Shown: positions 9,188 to 18,940, numbered from the stretch's first letter. The stretch: DNA of 64,000 nt from Ruminiclostridium hungatei (GCF_002051585.1 NZ_MZGX01000003.1:183249-247248), one strand, 5' to 3'. Program-made: numbers and translations. Notes: a model not told the origin generated them from the sequence alone.

Positions 9188-9334
9188 ATATGCCTCCTGA
9201 AAATAAACTGTAATTTTAGTTGATTCATAAAATAATTTTATTAAAAATATTTGCTTATTTCTTGGCGTATATTGCAAAAAGATATGCAGAAATTGCTGAG
9301 ATTAAATACCAGCCCCTGCTGAGAAGAATTGTAT

Positions 9335-10183
9335 TTATATATTTTTGGAAGCCTTCCTGCAGTTCAGGGGCGAATAGCCTGTTACCTGCTTAAAAACCCG
9401 GTTGAATTGGGATACGCTTCCAAAGCCCGACTTTTCTGCAATCTCAATCACCTTTAACCCGGTATTTATAAGCAGCTCCTCCGCCGCCTTGACTCTTGCC
9501 AGATTTATATATTCCAGCAGGGTAAAACCTGTTGTTTCCTTGAAAATACGACTGAGATAGTAGGGGCTGATATAGAAGCTTTCCGCAAGGAGGGGAATGG
9601 TCAGCTCCTCAAGGTAATGCTCATTAATGTACCTGACCACTTCAGATATCTTTTCGTGCTTTGGACTGCTTGAAAGAAAATTATCCGCATCAGTCAGCCC
9701 GGTATACCTGCCTATATTGGCCAGAAGCCTCAGCAGCAGTCCCTGAAGACATATTTTATAATAGTCTGCTTTCCCTTCTGCTTCCTGGAACATTTCAACA
9801 AATACGTTCTCAGCAGTCCGTTGTTCCTTTATGGATAATTCAGCAACAAAATAGCTTTTACTGTCCAGTAATTCAAGTATGCTCAAGGTGGATTTATTAA
9901 CCGTTTCTATAAATGATTTTCTGAAGTAAATCAGTACCCTCTCATGGTCGGGCTTTTCAGCATCGGTGGTCTTATGAAGCTGGCCTTCCTTTATAAGAAC
10001 CAGGCAGCCCTTCCTGATGTGAAAAACCTTGTCCTTTACAAAATAAAATCTTTCCCCTGCTCGAAGGTAGTATAATTCATACTTGTCATGATAGTGTCTT
10101 TCAGACATGGAAAAATAGCCCTTCACCTGGGCGCTTGAAATGGAAAAACCATCATCCCCGCTTGTAAAACTGTTTGTCTTCAT
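9335..10183 (-). CDS. AraC-family transcriptional regulator
   Basis: A 282-residue cupin AraC regulator. The N-terminus shows the HYHDKYELYYLRAGE strand and the GCLVLIKEGQLHKT turn of the sensor. The last 100 residues hold two helix-turn-helix units, ending in GFGSVSQFNRVFKQVTGYSP. The ATG at 10183 has AGGAG six bases upstream, whereas the ATG at 10189 directly abuts it, so I choose the former. It is divergent from the GH28 galacturonase and upstream of uxaB/uxaA on the same strand, so it is the best candidate for a pectin/galacturonate activator acting on both sides. The inducer is unknown. Confidence 0.85.
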   Translation of the reverse strand: MKTNSFTSGDDGFSISSAQVKGYFSMSERHYHDKYELYYLRAGERFYFVKDKVFHIRKGCLVLIKEGQLHKTTDAEKPDHERVLIYFRKSFIETVNKSTLSILELLDSKSYFVAELSIKEQRTAENVFVEMFQEAEGKADYYKICLQGLLLRLLANIGRYTGLTDADNFLSSSPKHEKISEVVRYINEHYLEELTIPLLAESFYISPYYLSRIFKETTGFTLLEYINLARVKAAEELLINTGLKVIEIAEKSGFGSVSQFNRVFKQVTGYSPLNCRKASKNI

Positions 10184-10372
10184 ACCCATCTCCTAATGCA
10201 GTTATTTTGCATAGTGCTTGTTCCTGTTAATAAAAACGCTATTTAAGCCGCACCTTCATTATATAATGCATATACAACAGAAGCAACATTTGCTATATAC
10301 TCGCTTTTTACAGCCATTTTTGCGCAGATATTGCCCGATATCAGCGGTATAATAAGGCAAGGAGCAATACGC

Positions 10373-10414
10373 ATGGAAAATAAGCATAAAACAGAGAGGA
10401 AGAAGTTGCTATGA
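10373..10414 (+). CDS. Putative 13-codon leader ORF coupled to the GH28 gene
   Basis: An ATG at 10373 follows AAGGAG with 8-base spacing and opens a 13-codon frame (MENKHKTERKKLL). Its TGA overlaps the GH28 ATG as ATGA. The Shine-Dalgarno of this mini-ORF is better than the one directly before the GH28 start. It may be a leader peptide providing translational coupling, or chance. Confidence 0.35.
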   Translation: MENKHKTERKKLL

Positions 10415-11769
10415 CAGAAAGTAATTATTTACATAATATTTTAGACTTCGGTGCAGTGGAGGGCGGCAAGGTTTTATGTACGGACGCCTTTGCAGCCGCG
10501 GTCCAAAAATGCACACAAAAGGGAGGCGGCACCGTATATGTGCCTGCCGGAGCCTTTCTAACCGGACCTGTCCGGTTGGAAAGCAATATAACACTGCATC
10601 TGGCCGCCGGTTCCAGGCTTCTTTTCAGCAGCCGTACAGAGGACTACCCTCTCACGGAAGTCCGCTGGGAGGGCGCCGAACAGAAAGGTTATATGCCTAT
10701 GCTCTATGCCAGGGCCGCCCAAAACATCTGTATAACCGGCACCGGCACTGTGGACGGGCAGGGCGGCTTCTGGTGGAGGATCCACCTGGAAGGGAAACTG
10801 GCATATTCCCGCCCAAGACTGCTCTATTTTGAGGACTGTGACAGGATCATCATAGAAAAGGTGCAGCTTGTAAATTCTCCTGCCTGGACGGTAAACCCAG
10901 TCCGCTGCCAGAATGTAACCATAGATAACATATCCATAGTCAACCCGCCCGATTCACCAAACACCGACGGTATAAACCCGGACTCCTGTAAAAACGTACG
11001 GATTTCCAACTGTCAGGTGGATGTGGGAGATGACTGCATCACTATAAAGTCGGGTGTGGAAACCGGAAAGTACCTTATCCCCTGTGAAAACGTAAGCATA
11101 ACCAACTGCACTCTTCTCCGCGGCCACGGCGGCGTTGTCATAGGAAGCGAGATGAGCGGCGGCGTGAGAAATATAGTTATTTCAAACTGTATTTTTGAAG
11201 GCACCGACCGGGGTATCCGGCTGAAGACACGCCGGGGCCGCGGAGGTGAAGTTTGCGATATAAGAGTCTCAAACCTTATAATGAAGGATGTCATGTGTCC
11301 GGTTGTAATGCATCAGTACTACTTCTGCGGAGAAGGCGGCGACAGGAAACAGGTGTGGGATAAGGCGAGCTATCCTGTTGCCGCCGGGACTCCCCAGTTC
11401 AGAGGTATCCACTTCAGCGGTATTACTGCCGTAAATGCTCATGCTGCCGCCGCCTTCCTATACGGACTGCCTGAGATGCCAATATCTGATATAACCTTTG
11501 ATAATATAAGTATAATCATGGCAGATAATGCTGTGCCCGGAGTGCCGGCCATGATGAAGGATGTTTCCGCCACCTCAAGAATGGGAGTGTTTTGCGCCAA
11601 TGTCACCAACGTGACCTTCAGCAATGTTTCGGTCAGAGGTGCTGAAGGTCCGGTTTTCCAATTGACAGGCGCAAAGCGGGTGACTTTCCATTCCGGCACT
11701 CTTATGGGCAATAGCTCCATTGTCACGGAAAACTGCAGTGAAATATACATTGACGGAAAGCCCGTATAA
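10411..11769 (+). CDS. Cytoplasmic exo-polygalacturonase, glycoside hydrolase family 28
   Basis: A 452-residue right-handed beta-helix enzyme that hydrolyses alpha-1,4 bonds of (oligo)galacturonate. All GH28 signatures are visible: NTDGINP (residues ~187-193), GDDCITIKSG (~213-222), GHGGVVIGSE (~239-248) and the substrate-binding RGIRLKTRRGRGG (~268-280), so the three catalytic aspartates are present. There is no signal peptide, which points to an intracellular enzyme acting on imported oligogalacturonides and probably releasing monomer for UxaC. The gene is divergent from an AraC regulator. A TATAAT near 10350 lacks a good -35, consistent with activator dependence. Exact product specificity is inferred. 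Confidence 0.93.
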   Translation: MTESNYLHNILDFGAVEGGKVLCTDAFAAAVQKCTQKGGGTVYVPAGAFLTGPVRLESNITLHLAAGSRLLFSSRTEDYPLTEVRWEGAEQKGYMPMLYARAAQNICITGTGTVDGQGGFWWRIHLEGKLAYSRPRLLYFEDCDRIIIEKVQLVNSPAWTVNPVRCQNVTIDNISIVNPPDSPNTDGINPDSCKNVRISNCQVDVGDDCITIKSGVETGKYLIPCENVSITNCTLLRGHGGVVIGSEMSGGVRNIVISNCIFEGTDRGIRLKTRRGRGGEVCDIRVSNLIMKDVMCPVVMHQYYFCGEGGDRKQVWDKASYPVAAGTPQFRGIHFSGITAVNAHAAAAFLYGLPEMPISDITFDNISIIMADNAVPGVPAMMKDVSATSRMGVFCANVTNVTFSNVSVRGAEGPVFQLTGAKRVTFHSGTLMGNSSIVTENCSEIYIDGKPV

Positions 11770-11780
11770 TATAAATCGGA

Positions 11781-11825
11781 AGCTGCCATTGAGTTTACAA
11801 TAATTCATTGGCGGCTTTTTTTATT
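11781..11825 (+). terminator. Intrinsic terminator after the GH28 gene
   Basis: An imperfect stem, AGCTGCCATTGA with TCATTGGCGGCT, is directly followed by a run of seven T. Confidence 0.75.
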
Positions 11826-12236
11826 TTCAGGAGCATCACAATATATGAGTATCTAATTAAAGCGTTAATGCGCTATCCCAATAATGGTTATTATTTACAA
11901 AACCATGTGTCGATTTTTGTTAAATAATGATAAGTCTCTCTACCCCTTATAAATGCAGCATTTGGCAAAACAACTGGAAGTATTAAATTGTTGAATTCAC
12001 CTTCCATTTGTAGTATAATGCGACATTGTAGTATTATTTTTTTTACTACTTTTATATATAATTCGACATATCTTTTTCACTGTAAAATACATGCAATTAT
12101 TTATTACAAACCATGATAATAATAAACTTAACACACAATCGGAAAAGTATAGCTTATTCGATTTATACAGATAAAAGAAATAAGAACCAAATTATAACAG
12201 GCTGTGTTGGTAGGGTTACAGCCAAATGGAGGTCGT
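11826..12236 (+). other. Intergenic region upstream of the opp operon
   Basis: About 410 bases without a gene, very AT-rich. It contains the sigma-A promoter at 11991-12019 and a local repeat of TGTAGTAT on both sides of 12020. The 210-base stretch from the promoter to the oppB start would be an untranslated leader, in which I see no strong terminator or known riboswitch. Confidence 0.6.
11991..12019 (+). promoter_or_regulatory. Sigma-A promoter of the opp operon
   Basis: TTGAAT (11991-11996), a 17-base spacer and TATAAT (12014-12019), about 210 bases upstream of oppB. Confidence 0.65.
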
Positions 12237-13160
12237 ATGTTCAAGTATGTTTTAAAAAGGTTGGTAGTCTCATTACTTACATTATGGATAATGTTTACGT
12301 TGACTTTTTTCCTAATGCATCTAACCCCAGGAAATCCGTTTTTGGGGGATAGAAAAATAACTCCTGAAATACTGGCAAATCTTGAGGCAAAGTATGGTCT
12401 GGACAAGCCGCTTTTAGTCCAGTATGAAATGTATGCCAAAAACGTGATTCAGGGAGATTTGGGTGAGTCCATAAAGCTTGCCGGTCAAAGTGTAAATGAA
12501 ATCATAGCCAGAAAATTCCCCTACTCTCTTAAGCTGGGACTTTTCGCAAGTGCTATAGCAATTGTAGCAGGAACCATCCTCGGAACAATAAGCGCACTCA
12601 AAAAAAACACCGGCACCGACAGGGCCATAATGTTTATTGTTACCATAGGCATAGCTGTTCCGAGCTTTGTAGTTGCAACGGTCAGCATGGTCCTTTTTGG
12701 GGTAAAACTTCATCTGTTCCCCACAGTCAGCAACCTGGATACCTTGTCCAGCTTCATCTTGCCCGGCTTTGCACTTTCCTTCTTCCCATTGAGCTTCATA
12801 ACAAGACTGATGCGTTCCTCAATGCTGGATGTTATTAATCAGGACTATATCAGAACTGCCAGGGCAAAAGGGCTTTCTGAAAGAGTGGTTATCTTCAAGC
12901 ACGGTCTCAGAAACGGAATACTTCCTGTTGTGACCTATGCGGGGCCAATGGTGGCAGGTGTTCTTACAGGTTCTTTCGTCATAGAGTCCATCTTTTCCAT
13001 ACCCGGACTTGGCAGCTCCTTTGTAACAAGTATTACCGCAAAGGACTACCCCACCGTTATGGGTGTCACCATCTTCTTTGGTGCCTTGTTGATTTTTATG
13101 AACTTTATGGTTGATATATTATACAGATTTGTTGATCCAAGAATCAATATAACAAAATAG
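12237..13160 (+). CDS. oppB: Oligopeptide-type ABC transporter permease OppB
   Basis: A 307-residue inner-membrane permease with an N-terminal membrane segment (LTLWIMFTLTFFLMHLTPG), then about five further segments. The EAA-type loop for ATPase contact lies near DYIRTARAKGLSERVV. The start is the ATG at 12237, four bases after GGAGG; the frame back to 12204 is unsupported. First gene of oppBCDF-oppA. The family (DppB/OppB) imports peptides but also nickel or oligosaccharides. Given the neighbouring pectin genes, an oligosaccharide substrate cannot be excluded, but the components look like ordinary oligopeptide systems. Confidence 0.92.
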   Translation: MFKYVLKRLVVSLLTLWIMFTLTFFLMHLTPGNPFLGDRKITPEILANLEAKYGLDKPLLVQYEMYAKNVIQGDLGESIKLAGQSVNEIIARKFPYSLKLGLFASAIAIVAGTILGTISALKKNTGTDRAIMFIVTIGIAVPSFVVATVSMVLFGVKLHLFPTVSNLDTLSSFILPGFALSFFPLSFITRLMRSSMLDVINQDYIRTARAKGLSERVVIFKHGLRNGILPVVTYAGPMVAGVLTGSFVIESIFSIPGLGSSFVTSITAKDYPTVMGVTIFFGALLIFMNFMVDILYRFVDPRINITK

Positions 13161-13177
13161 GGGTAGGTGAATAGCAA

Positions 13178-14173
13178 ATGAGAGATACGAATAATACGGA
13201 AGTTTTAGACAGCAGGTTGTTTTTACCTGCCACCGAAAGTGAAAAGACTACGGCAGAAATTATGCGTCCGTCGGTGGGTTATTGGAAGGATGCATGGAAA
13301 AGGCTCAGAGCAAATAAGGTGGCCATGGGCTCGCTGATTGTTATTCTGCTGGTTTTTCTTGCAGCTATAATCGGCCCTATGCTTTCACCATATGCATATG
13401 ATCAGATAAATAAGGGCAGCGAGAACCTTTCTCCCAACGCCCAACACCTCTTTGGCACCGACAGCCTTGGCAGGGATCTTTTTACCAGAACCATGATAGG
13501 TGCCCGTATATCATTAGCAGTTGGTATTGTGGCTGCATTGATGATATCCGTTATCGGTATTTTATATGGGGCAATATCCGGCTTTATCGGGGGCTGGGTG
13601 GACATTGTCCTGATGAGGATAGTAGATATTGTTTACTCCGTACCCACCATTCTGATAGTTATTCTGCTGCAGGTTGTTCTGAGAGAGCCTTTGGTCAAGT
13701 TTGTAGAATCCGGCCATGCTCCGGAATTTATAAGCAAGCTGGGAGTTGGCCTTATAAGCATATTCTTCGTACTTGCACTTTTATATTGGGTTGATATGGC
13801 AAGAATTGTACGCGGTCAAATCCTGGCTCTGAAAGAACAGGAGTATGTGCTGGCTGCCAAGGTGCTGGGCTCCAGCAACAAAAATATTATTTTGAAGCAC
13901 CTGATACCAAATTGTATTGGTCAGATTATAGTTGTAACCACGCTGAAAATACCTGAGGCAATATTTGTAGAATCCTTCTTAAGCTTTATCGGCCTTGGCG
14001 TATCCATCCCTATGGCATCTCTGGGTTCCTTGTCCCAGGTTGCTCTGAAGGGAATTTATTCATATCCTTATATGCTTATTTTCCCTGCTGCAACAATCAG
14101 TATTATTATACTGTCCATGAACCTTTTCGGAGATGGCTTAAGAGATGCTCTTGATCCAAGAATGAAGAAATAA
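13178..14173 (+). CDS. oppC: Oligopeptide-type ABC transporter permease OppC
   Basis: A 331-residue permease partner of OppB. It has the cytoplasmic N-terminus typical of OppC (residues 1-45), a first membrane segment near MGSLIVILLVFLAAIIGPML, the conserved periplasmic HLFGTDSLGRDLFTR block, four to five more membrane segments, and an EAA loop near EYVLAAKVLGSSNKNII. It begins 17 bases after oppB, with a GGTAGGTGA-type ribosome binding site. It should form the channel heterodimer with OppB. Confidence 0.92.
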   Translation: MRDTNNTEVLDSRLFLPATESEKTTAEIMRPSVGYWKDAWKRLRANKVAMGSLIVILLVFLAAIIGPMLSPYAYDQINKGSENLSPNAQHLFGTDSLGRDLFTRTMIGARISLAVGIVAALMISVIGILYGAISGFIGGWVDIVLMRIVDIVYSVPTILIVILLQVVLREPLVKFVESGHAPEFISKLGVGLISIFFVLALLYWVDMARIVRGQILALKEQEYVLAAKVLGSSNKNIILKHLIPNCIGQIIVVTTLKIPEAIFVESFLSFIGLGVSIPMASLGSLSQVALKGIYSYPYMLIFPAATISIIILSMNLFGDGLRDALDPRMKK

Positions 14174-14227
14174 TATGCAGCTTTCGGCACTTTTGTATCG
14201 CTGTAAGGCGGCGGAATGGAGATAGAT

Positions 14228-15235
14228 ATGAGTAAAGAATTACTTAAAATAAATGATTTAAAGGTTTCATTTTTTACACCTGCAGGTGAGGTTAAGGCTG
14301 TTAATGGTGTAAGTTATACTCTTGAACCGGGAAAGGTTCTGGGTATAGTTGGAGAATCCGGCTCCGGCAAAAGCGTTTCCTCCTATTCAATTATGGGCCT
14401 TATAGACAAGCCCGGGAAAATTGTGGGCGGCAGCATTTCTTTTGACGGCAGGGAGATTTCTTCCATGACTAAGGCTGAAAGGCTGAATTTTGCCGGTAAC
14501 GAAGTAGCTATGATATTTCAGGACCCAATGACCAGCCTGAATCCTGTTTTTACAATAGGCAATCAAATAGCGGAATCCCTGTATCACAAGTACGGAAAAA
14601 TTTCAAAACAGGAAATTAAGAAAAGGTCCATAGAACTTCTGTCCCTGGTGGGTATAAATGAGCCTGAAAAGCGGCTCACCCAATATCCCCATGAGTTTTC
14701 GGGGGGAATGCGTCAAAGAGCCATGATTGCAATGGCACTGGCAGGAGCACCAAAGCTGCTCATAGCCGATGAGCCCACTACGGCACTGGATGTTACAATT
14801 CAGGCCCAAATCCTGGAATTGCTCAAGGGCATACAGAAAAAAACAGGAATGTCCATCGTGCTTATCACCCACGACCTGGGAATAGTTGCCGACATGGCTG
14901 ACGATGTCATAGTCATGTACGGTGGAAAAATTGTTGAACAGGGCTCGGTGTACAGCATATTCCACAATCCCCGCCATCCATATACCAAGGGGTTGATACG
15001 CTCCCTGCCTGATTTGAACAAGAAGGGCGAAAAACTCATTCCTATAAAGGGAAATCCCATAGACCTTTTGAACCTTCCAAAAGGCTGCGCCTTTGCGCCA
15101 CGCTGCGAGAGCTGTCTTAAGGTCTGTATAAATCACATGCCCCCCCAGCAGGAGGAGGCTGACGGCCATAAAACGGCCTGCTGGCTGTATGATGAAAGGG
15201 CTACTAATAGCAGGGAGGTAAAAGACAATGGCTAA
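14228..15235 (+). CDS. oppD: Oligopeptide-type ABC transporter ATPase OppD
   Basis: A 335-residue ATPase. Walker A is GESGSGKS (~41-48), the Q-loop lies in MIFQDPMTSLNP, the signature is SGGMRQR, Walker B is LLIADEPTTALD and the H-loop is ITHDLG. The C-terminal oligopeptide-transporter extension contains the Cys cluster seen as GCAFAPRCESCLKVC, which often binds an iron-sulfur cluster. Of two in-frame ATGs (14216 and 14228), the second has GGAG at good spacing and is chosen. It overlaps oppF by eight bases. Confidence 0.92.
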   Translation: MSKELLKINDLKVSFFTPAGEVKAVNGVSYTLEPGKVLGIVGESGSGKSVSSYSIMGLIDKPGKIVGGSISFDGREISSMTKAERLNFAGNEVAMIFQDPMTSLNPVFTIGNQIAESLYHKYGKISKQEIKKRSIELLSLVGINEPEKRLTQYPHEFSGGMRQRAMIAMALAGAPKLLIADEPTTALDVTIQAQILELLKGIQKKTGMSIVLITHDLGIVADMADDVIVMYGGKIVEQGSVYSIFHNPRHPYTKGLIRSLPDLNKKGEKLIPIKGNPIDLLNLPKGCAFAPRCESCLKVCINHMPPQQEEADGHKTACWLYDERATNSREVKDNG

Positions 15236-16238
15236 TATGGAATCCAAAACTTCTGCCGGAGACAAAAATGTTCTTGTGGAAGTCAACAACCTTAAACAAT
15301 ATTTCCACATACGTAATCACCTGGGGGAAAAGGCCTTTGTTAAAGCCGTGGATGATGTCACCTTCAAGATATACAAGGGTGAAACCCTTGGTCTTGTTGG
15401 AGAGTCAGGCTCCGGGAAAACAACCCTGGGCCGGTCCATTTTAAGAATATATGATCCCACCGAGGGACAGGTAAAGTTTTCAGATGTGGATATAACAAAG
15501 TTCCAGAAGGGCAAGCTTCTGCCCTATAGAAAGAAGATGCAGTATATATTTCAAGACCCCTATGCATCACTTGACCCCCGTATGACCGTGTCGGATATTG
15601 TTGGCGAAGCACTGGATATACACAGGCTGACCAGTTCCAAAAAAGACAGAGCGGATAAAGTCAGAGAGCTTTTAAGACTGGTAGGCCTGAATACCGAGCA
15701 CTCCTCCCGTTATCCTCATGAATTTTCAGGAGGTCAGCGTCAGAGAATAGGTATAGCAAGGGCCATAGCTGTCGAACCTGAATTTATCGTCTGCGATGAG
15801 CCTGTTTCCGCACTTGATGTATCAATCAGAGCTCAAATTATAAATACTCTTGAAGAAATGCAGGAGAGATTGAATCTCACATACCTTTTCATTTCTCATG
15901 ATTTGGGCGTGGTACGCCACACCTGCGACAGGGTGGGTGTTATGTATCTGGGTCATATTGTTGAGTTGGTTGAGTCGGAAGAACTTTATAAAAATCCTTT
16001 ACATCCTTATACCCAGGCGCTTCTTACAGCAATACCCGAGCCTGACCCTGAACTGGCGAAAAAAAGGAATAGAATTATTCTGAAGGGCGAAATCCCTTCA
16101 CCTGTAAACCCACCCTCCGGCTGTAAGTTCAGAACCCGTTGTCCTTTTGCAAAGGATATTTGTTCACAGCAGGTTCCGGAATTTAAAGAATATGATAACG
16201 GGCACTATGTCGCCTGTCATTTTACCGGAAAGCTCTAG
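15228..16238 (+). CDS. oppF: Oligopeptide-type ABC transporter ATPase OppF
   Basis: A 336-residue ATPase partner of OppD. Walker A is GESGSGKT, Q-loop YIFQDPYASLDP, signature SGGQRQR, Walker B FIVCDEPVSALD and H-loop ISHDLG. The C-terminal extension again has a cysteine cluster (GCKFRTRCPFAKDIC). GGGAGG lies nine bases before the ATG, inside oppD, so the two ATPases are translationally linked. After the stop, a modest hairpin (16255-16280) could limit read-through into oppA. Confidence 0.92.
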   Translation: MANMESKTSAGDKNVLVEVNNLKQYFHIRNHLGEKAFVKAVDDVTFKIYKGETLGLVGESGSGKTTLGRSILRIYDPTEGQVKFSDVDITKFQKGKLLPYRKKMQYIFQDPYASLDPRMTVSDIVGEALDIHRLTSSKKDRADKVRELLRLVGLNTEHSSRYPHEFSGGQRQRIGIARAIAVEPEFIVCDEPVSALDVSIRAQIINTLEEMQERLNLTYLFISHDLGVVRHTCDRVGVMYLGHIVELVESEELYKNPLHPYTQALLTAIPEPDPELAKKRNRIILKGEIPSPVNPPSGCKFRTRCPFAKDICSQQVPEFKEYDNGHYVACHFTGKL

Positions 16239-16415
16239 CGTAATTTAGCCATATTACAAGAAGATACCGGTTCTCTTGTTAGTTTGATGAGGTCGACATT
16301 AGATTAATAATTAAGGTATAAAATTTTTATACTAGAAGAAAATATTTATATTGTAATAATGGACTTTATTAATATCAATTCAATAAAAAATAAATAATAG
16401 GGGGTATGAAAAATT

Positions 16416-18038
16416 ATGAAAAGAATATTATCACTTGTTCTTGCTATCGCAGCTATCATTACCGTATTTGCCGGCTGCGGAGCTACCGGAAACACCGGAA
16501 GCTCGGTAAAAGCCATCAGTGCGACCATAGCATCCGAGCCTAAGACTCTTGATCCGTCACTTAACAATGCTGTTGACGGAGGAAACTATATCTTATGTGC
16601 ATTTGAAGGCTTGACTACTATAGGAAAGGATGGAACTATCGTTCCAGGTGCCGCTGAGAAGTGGGAAACCAGTACAGACGGCCTTGTTTGGACCTTCCAT
16701 ATCCGTAAGGATGCAAAATGGTCCGACGGAAAAGATGTGACCGCAAATGATTTCGTCTATTCCTGGAAAAGAACCGTAAATAAGGACACTGCCGCAGACT
16801 ACGCATATTACATTTATTTTGTCAAAAATGGTGAAAAAATCAACGCCGGTGAAGCCGATGCCAACACCTTGGGTGTTAAAGCCGTTGATGAAAAAACCCT
16901 TGAAGTAACTCTTGAGAATGCATGCCCATTCTTTACCGAAATTGTTGCATTCCCTGCGCTGGTTCCACAGAGAGAGGACATAGTAACAAAAGACGCTACA
17001 AAGTGGGCTCTTAATCCTGACACCTATGTTGGAAACGGACCATATAAGCTCACAAGCTGGGAGCATGATTCAAAAATCACTTTTGAAAAAAGTGAAACCT
17101 ATTGGGACAAGGCCTCTATAGTTGCTCCGAAAATCGAATGGTATCTTATGAACGATCAAAATGCCATATTAAGCGCATTTAAGAATGGACAGGTTCAATA
17201 TGCCAAGAACATTCCTACAGATGAATTTGCTGCTGAAAAGGCGGCTGGCACACTTAAGATATTGCCACTGCTGGGAACCTATTACGTTGACCTTGTAAAC
17301 AGTAAGCCTCCTTTCGATAATCCGAAGATAAGAAAAGCTTTCTCACTTGCAGTAGACCGCAATTACCTTGTTGAAAAGGTTAAAAAGGGCGGAGAAACTC
17401 CGGCTTCTGGCTTTATCCCTTACGGAATTGCAGATGTAAAGCAGGAACCTGACTTCCGTACAACTGCCGGCGAGTATATTTCAACAAAAGCCGAGGATTA
17501 CGATAAGAATGTGGCAGAAGCCAAAAAGCTTCTGGCAGAAGCTGGATATCCTGACGGAAAAGGATTCCCGAAAACCACTTTCGGTTTAAATTCCGGTTCA
17601 GGCCATGAACCTGTTGCTGAAGCATTGCAGCAGATGTGGAAGGAAAAGCTTGGCGTCGAAGTTGAAGTTCTCGCTCAGGAATGGAATGTTTTCCAGCAGT
17701 CAAGAAAAGACGGAGTTTATAATATAAACAGAAACGGTTGGATTGGTGACTATATGGATCCTTCAACCTTTATGGATATATTTACAACCGGAAACGGACA
17801 GAACAATGCAAAATACAGCAATCCAAAATATGATGAATTCATAGCCGCAGCAAGAAAAGAAACTGATGGTGCAAAACGTATACAATTATTCCATGATGCT
17901 GAAAAAGTTCTTATGGATGACGCTGCAATTGCCCCACTCTATTTCTACACCGAGCCTGTTGACGTGGCAAAGAATTTGGATGGCGTTGTAAATACAAAGC
18001 TTGGCTTCGTATTATTTAACTGGGCATCCTTCAAATAG
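16416..18038 (+). CDS. oppA: Oligopeptide-type ABC transporter substrate-binding lipoprotein
   Basis: A 540-residue extracellular solute-binding protein of family 5. It has a lipoprotein signal with lipobox FAGC (Cys21), the family motif around SEPKTLDPS, WKRTVNKD in the first lobe, and a C-terminal lobe ending near FNWASFK. It is separated from oppF by 177 AT-rich bases, so it may have extra transcription of its own, as binding proteins are usually made in excess. GGGGG precedes the ATG by about 11 bases. The ligand cannot be told from sequence. Confidence 0.9.
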   Translation: MKRILSLVLAIAAIITVFAGCGATGNTGSSVKAISATIASEPKTLDPSLNNAVDGGNYILCAFEGLTTIGKDGTIVPGAAEKWETSTDGLVWTFHIRKDAKWSDGKDVTANDFVYSWKRTVNKDTAADYAYYIYFVKNGEKINAGEADANTLGVKAVDEKTLEVTLENACPFFTEIVAFPALVPQREDIVTKDATKWALNPDTYVGNGPYKLTSWEHDSKITFEKSETYWDKASIVAPKIEWYLMNDQNAILSAFKNGQVQYAKNIPTDEFAAEKAAGTLKILPLLGTYYVDLVNSKPPFDNPKIRKAFSLAVDRNYLVEKVKKGGETPASGFIPYGIADVKQEPDFRTTAGEYISTKAEDYDKNVAEAKKLLAEAGYPDGKGFPKTTFGLNSGSGHEPVAEALQQMWKEKLGVEVEVLAQEWNVFQQSRKDGVYNINRNGWIGDYMDPSTFMDIFTTGNGQNNAKYSNPKYDEFIAAARKETDGAKRIQLFHDAEKVLMDDAAIAPLYFYTEPVDVAKNLDGVVNTKLGFVLFNWASFK

Positions 18039-18094
18039 TACAATACCCGGTTATAAAATACTGTAAATCAAACACTCTGAAAAATGTAAAGTAA

Positions 18095-18131
18095 AAAGCC
18101 CGCTGAATTTTGATTCAAGCGGGCTTTCTCT
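18095..18131 (+). terminator. Intrinsic terminator of the opp operon
   Basis: The stem AAAGCCCGCT/AAGCGGGCTTT encloses a 12-base loop and is followed by TCTCTT, about 60 bases after oppA. Confidence 0.8.
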
Positions 18132-18201
18132 TACCGGTTTCAAAGTCTGTTTTCAGGGTTTTCAAGTGAAACTTGTGAATAAGACAAATAAATCAAACGA
18201 T

Positions 18202-18717
18202 TTAAATGGTTCCTGCCGCCGGAGGAGTATAAACCCTTTGAGCAAGTTCTGCATCCAGCATAAGCAGTCCGTTTGGATCATTTTTAATCAATTGGAGCTT
18301 CCTAAGATACTTTTCCATGGTTGCCTCTTCTTCAACCTGTTCCGTAACAAACCATTGCAGGAAGGTATTTGTAGCATGATCCTTTTCGTCAAGTGCTGCA
18401 TTTACAATATTGTATATGGATTGGGTTACAAACTGCTCATGCCCCAGGGTAAGTGCGAAGATTTCCTCCGCCGACTCAAAATTTGCTTCGGGTGCATTTA
18501 TCTGAAGCAGTTCAACCTTTCCTCCCTTTTGATTTATATAGTTAAAGAATTTCATGGCATGGTCCCGTTCTTCCTGAACCTGAACTCTGAAAAAATTTGC
18601 GAAGCCGTCAAGGTTTAAGCTTGTAAAATACGCCTCCATACCTAGATACAGATAGGCTGAAAAAAATTCTTTTTGTATCTGTTCATTTAAAATTTTGTTA
18701 ATCTTTTCGCTAAGCAT
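18202..18717 (-). CDS. ftnA: Bacterial non-heme ferritin
   Basis: A 171-residue ferritin that oxidises and stores iron as a 24-mer. Ferroxidase-site residues are visible in order: Glu in EQIQKEFFSAY (helix A), EERDHAMKF (Glu and His of helix B), the GHEQFV glutamate, and the FVTEQVEEEA helix with a further glutamate. No heme-ligand methionine pattern of bacterioferritin is seen. The start at 18717 has GGGAGG five bases upstream; the six-codon extension is unsupported. It is a single-gene unit convergent with the opp operon. Confidence 0.93.
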   Translation of the reverse strand: MLSEKINKILNEQIQKEFFSAYLYLGMEAYFTSLNLDGFANFFRVQVQEERDHAMKFFNYINQKGGKVELLQINAPEANFESAEEIFALTLGHEQFVTQSIYNIVNAALDEKDHATNTFLQWFVTEQVEEEATMEKYLRKLQLIKNDPNGLLMLDAELAQRVYTPPAAGTI

Positions 18718-18835
18718 GTATACCTCCCACCACAATTATTATTTTTATTATGATATAGTTATACCCTGGCATCTGTAAATTAAACATACATTATGAAATA
18801 GTACACGCTTTTATTAACCTTTTTGAAAAACAGGC

Positions 18836-18872
18836 TGAAAAAAGCCCTTGTGGTTTTCACAAGGGTCTTTTT
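18836..18872. terminator. Bidirectional terminator after amt
   Basis: A perfect 8-bp stem (18845-18852 with 18858-18865) is flanked by A-run and T-run, so it gives a U-tail on either strand. It ends the minus-strand amt transcript. Confidence 0.8.
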
Positions 18873-18940
18873 CCAGGTTAAATGTGTTTATAGGAAACCG
18901 ACAGAATCGGTTTTACGCATTTTAAAAACACGACTCATTT

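Noticed and set aside
10225..10250. cre-like sequence near the AraC/GH28 divergent region
   Set aside because: Core AAAACGCTAT is similar to a CcpA site but three consensus positions are off and symmetry is poor.
14603..15310. 235-codon antisense frame to oppD
   Set aside because: Complete overlap with a well-supported ATPase gene; it is a shadow.
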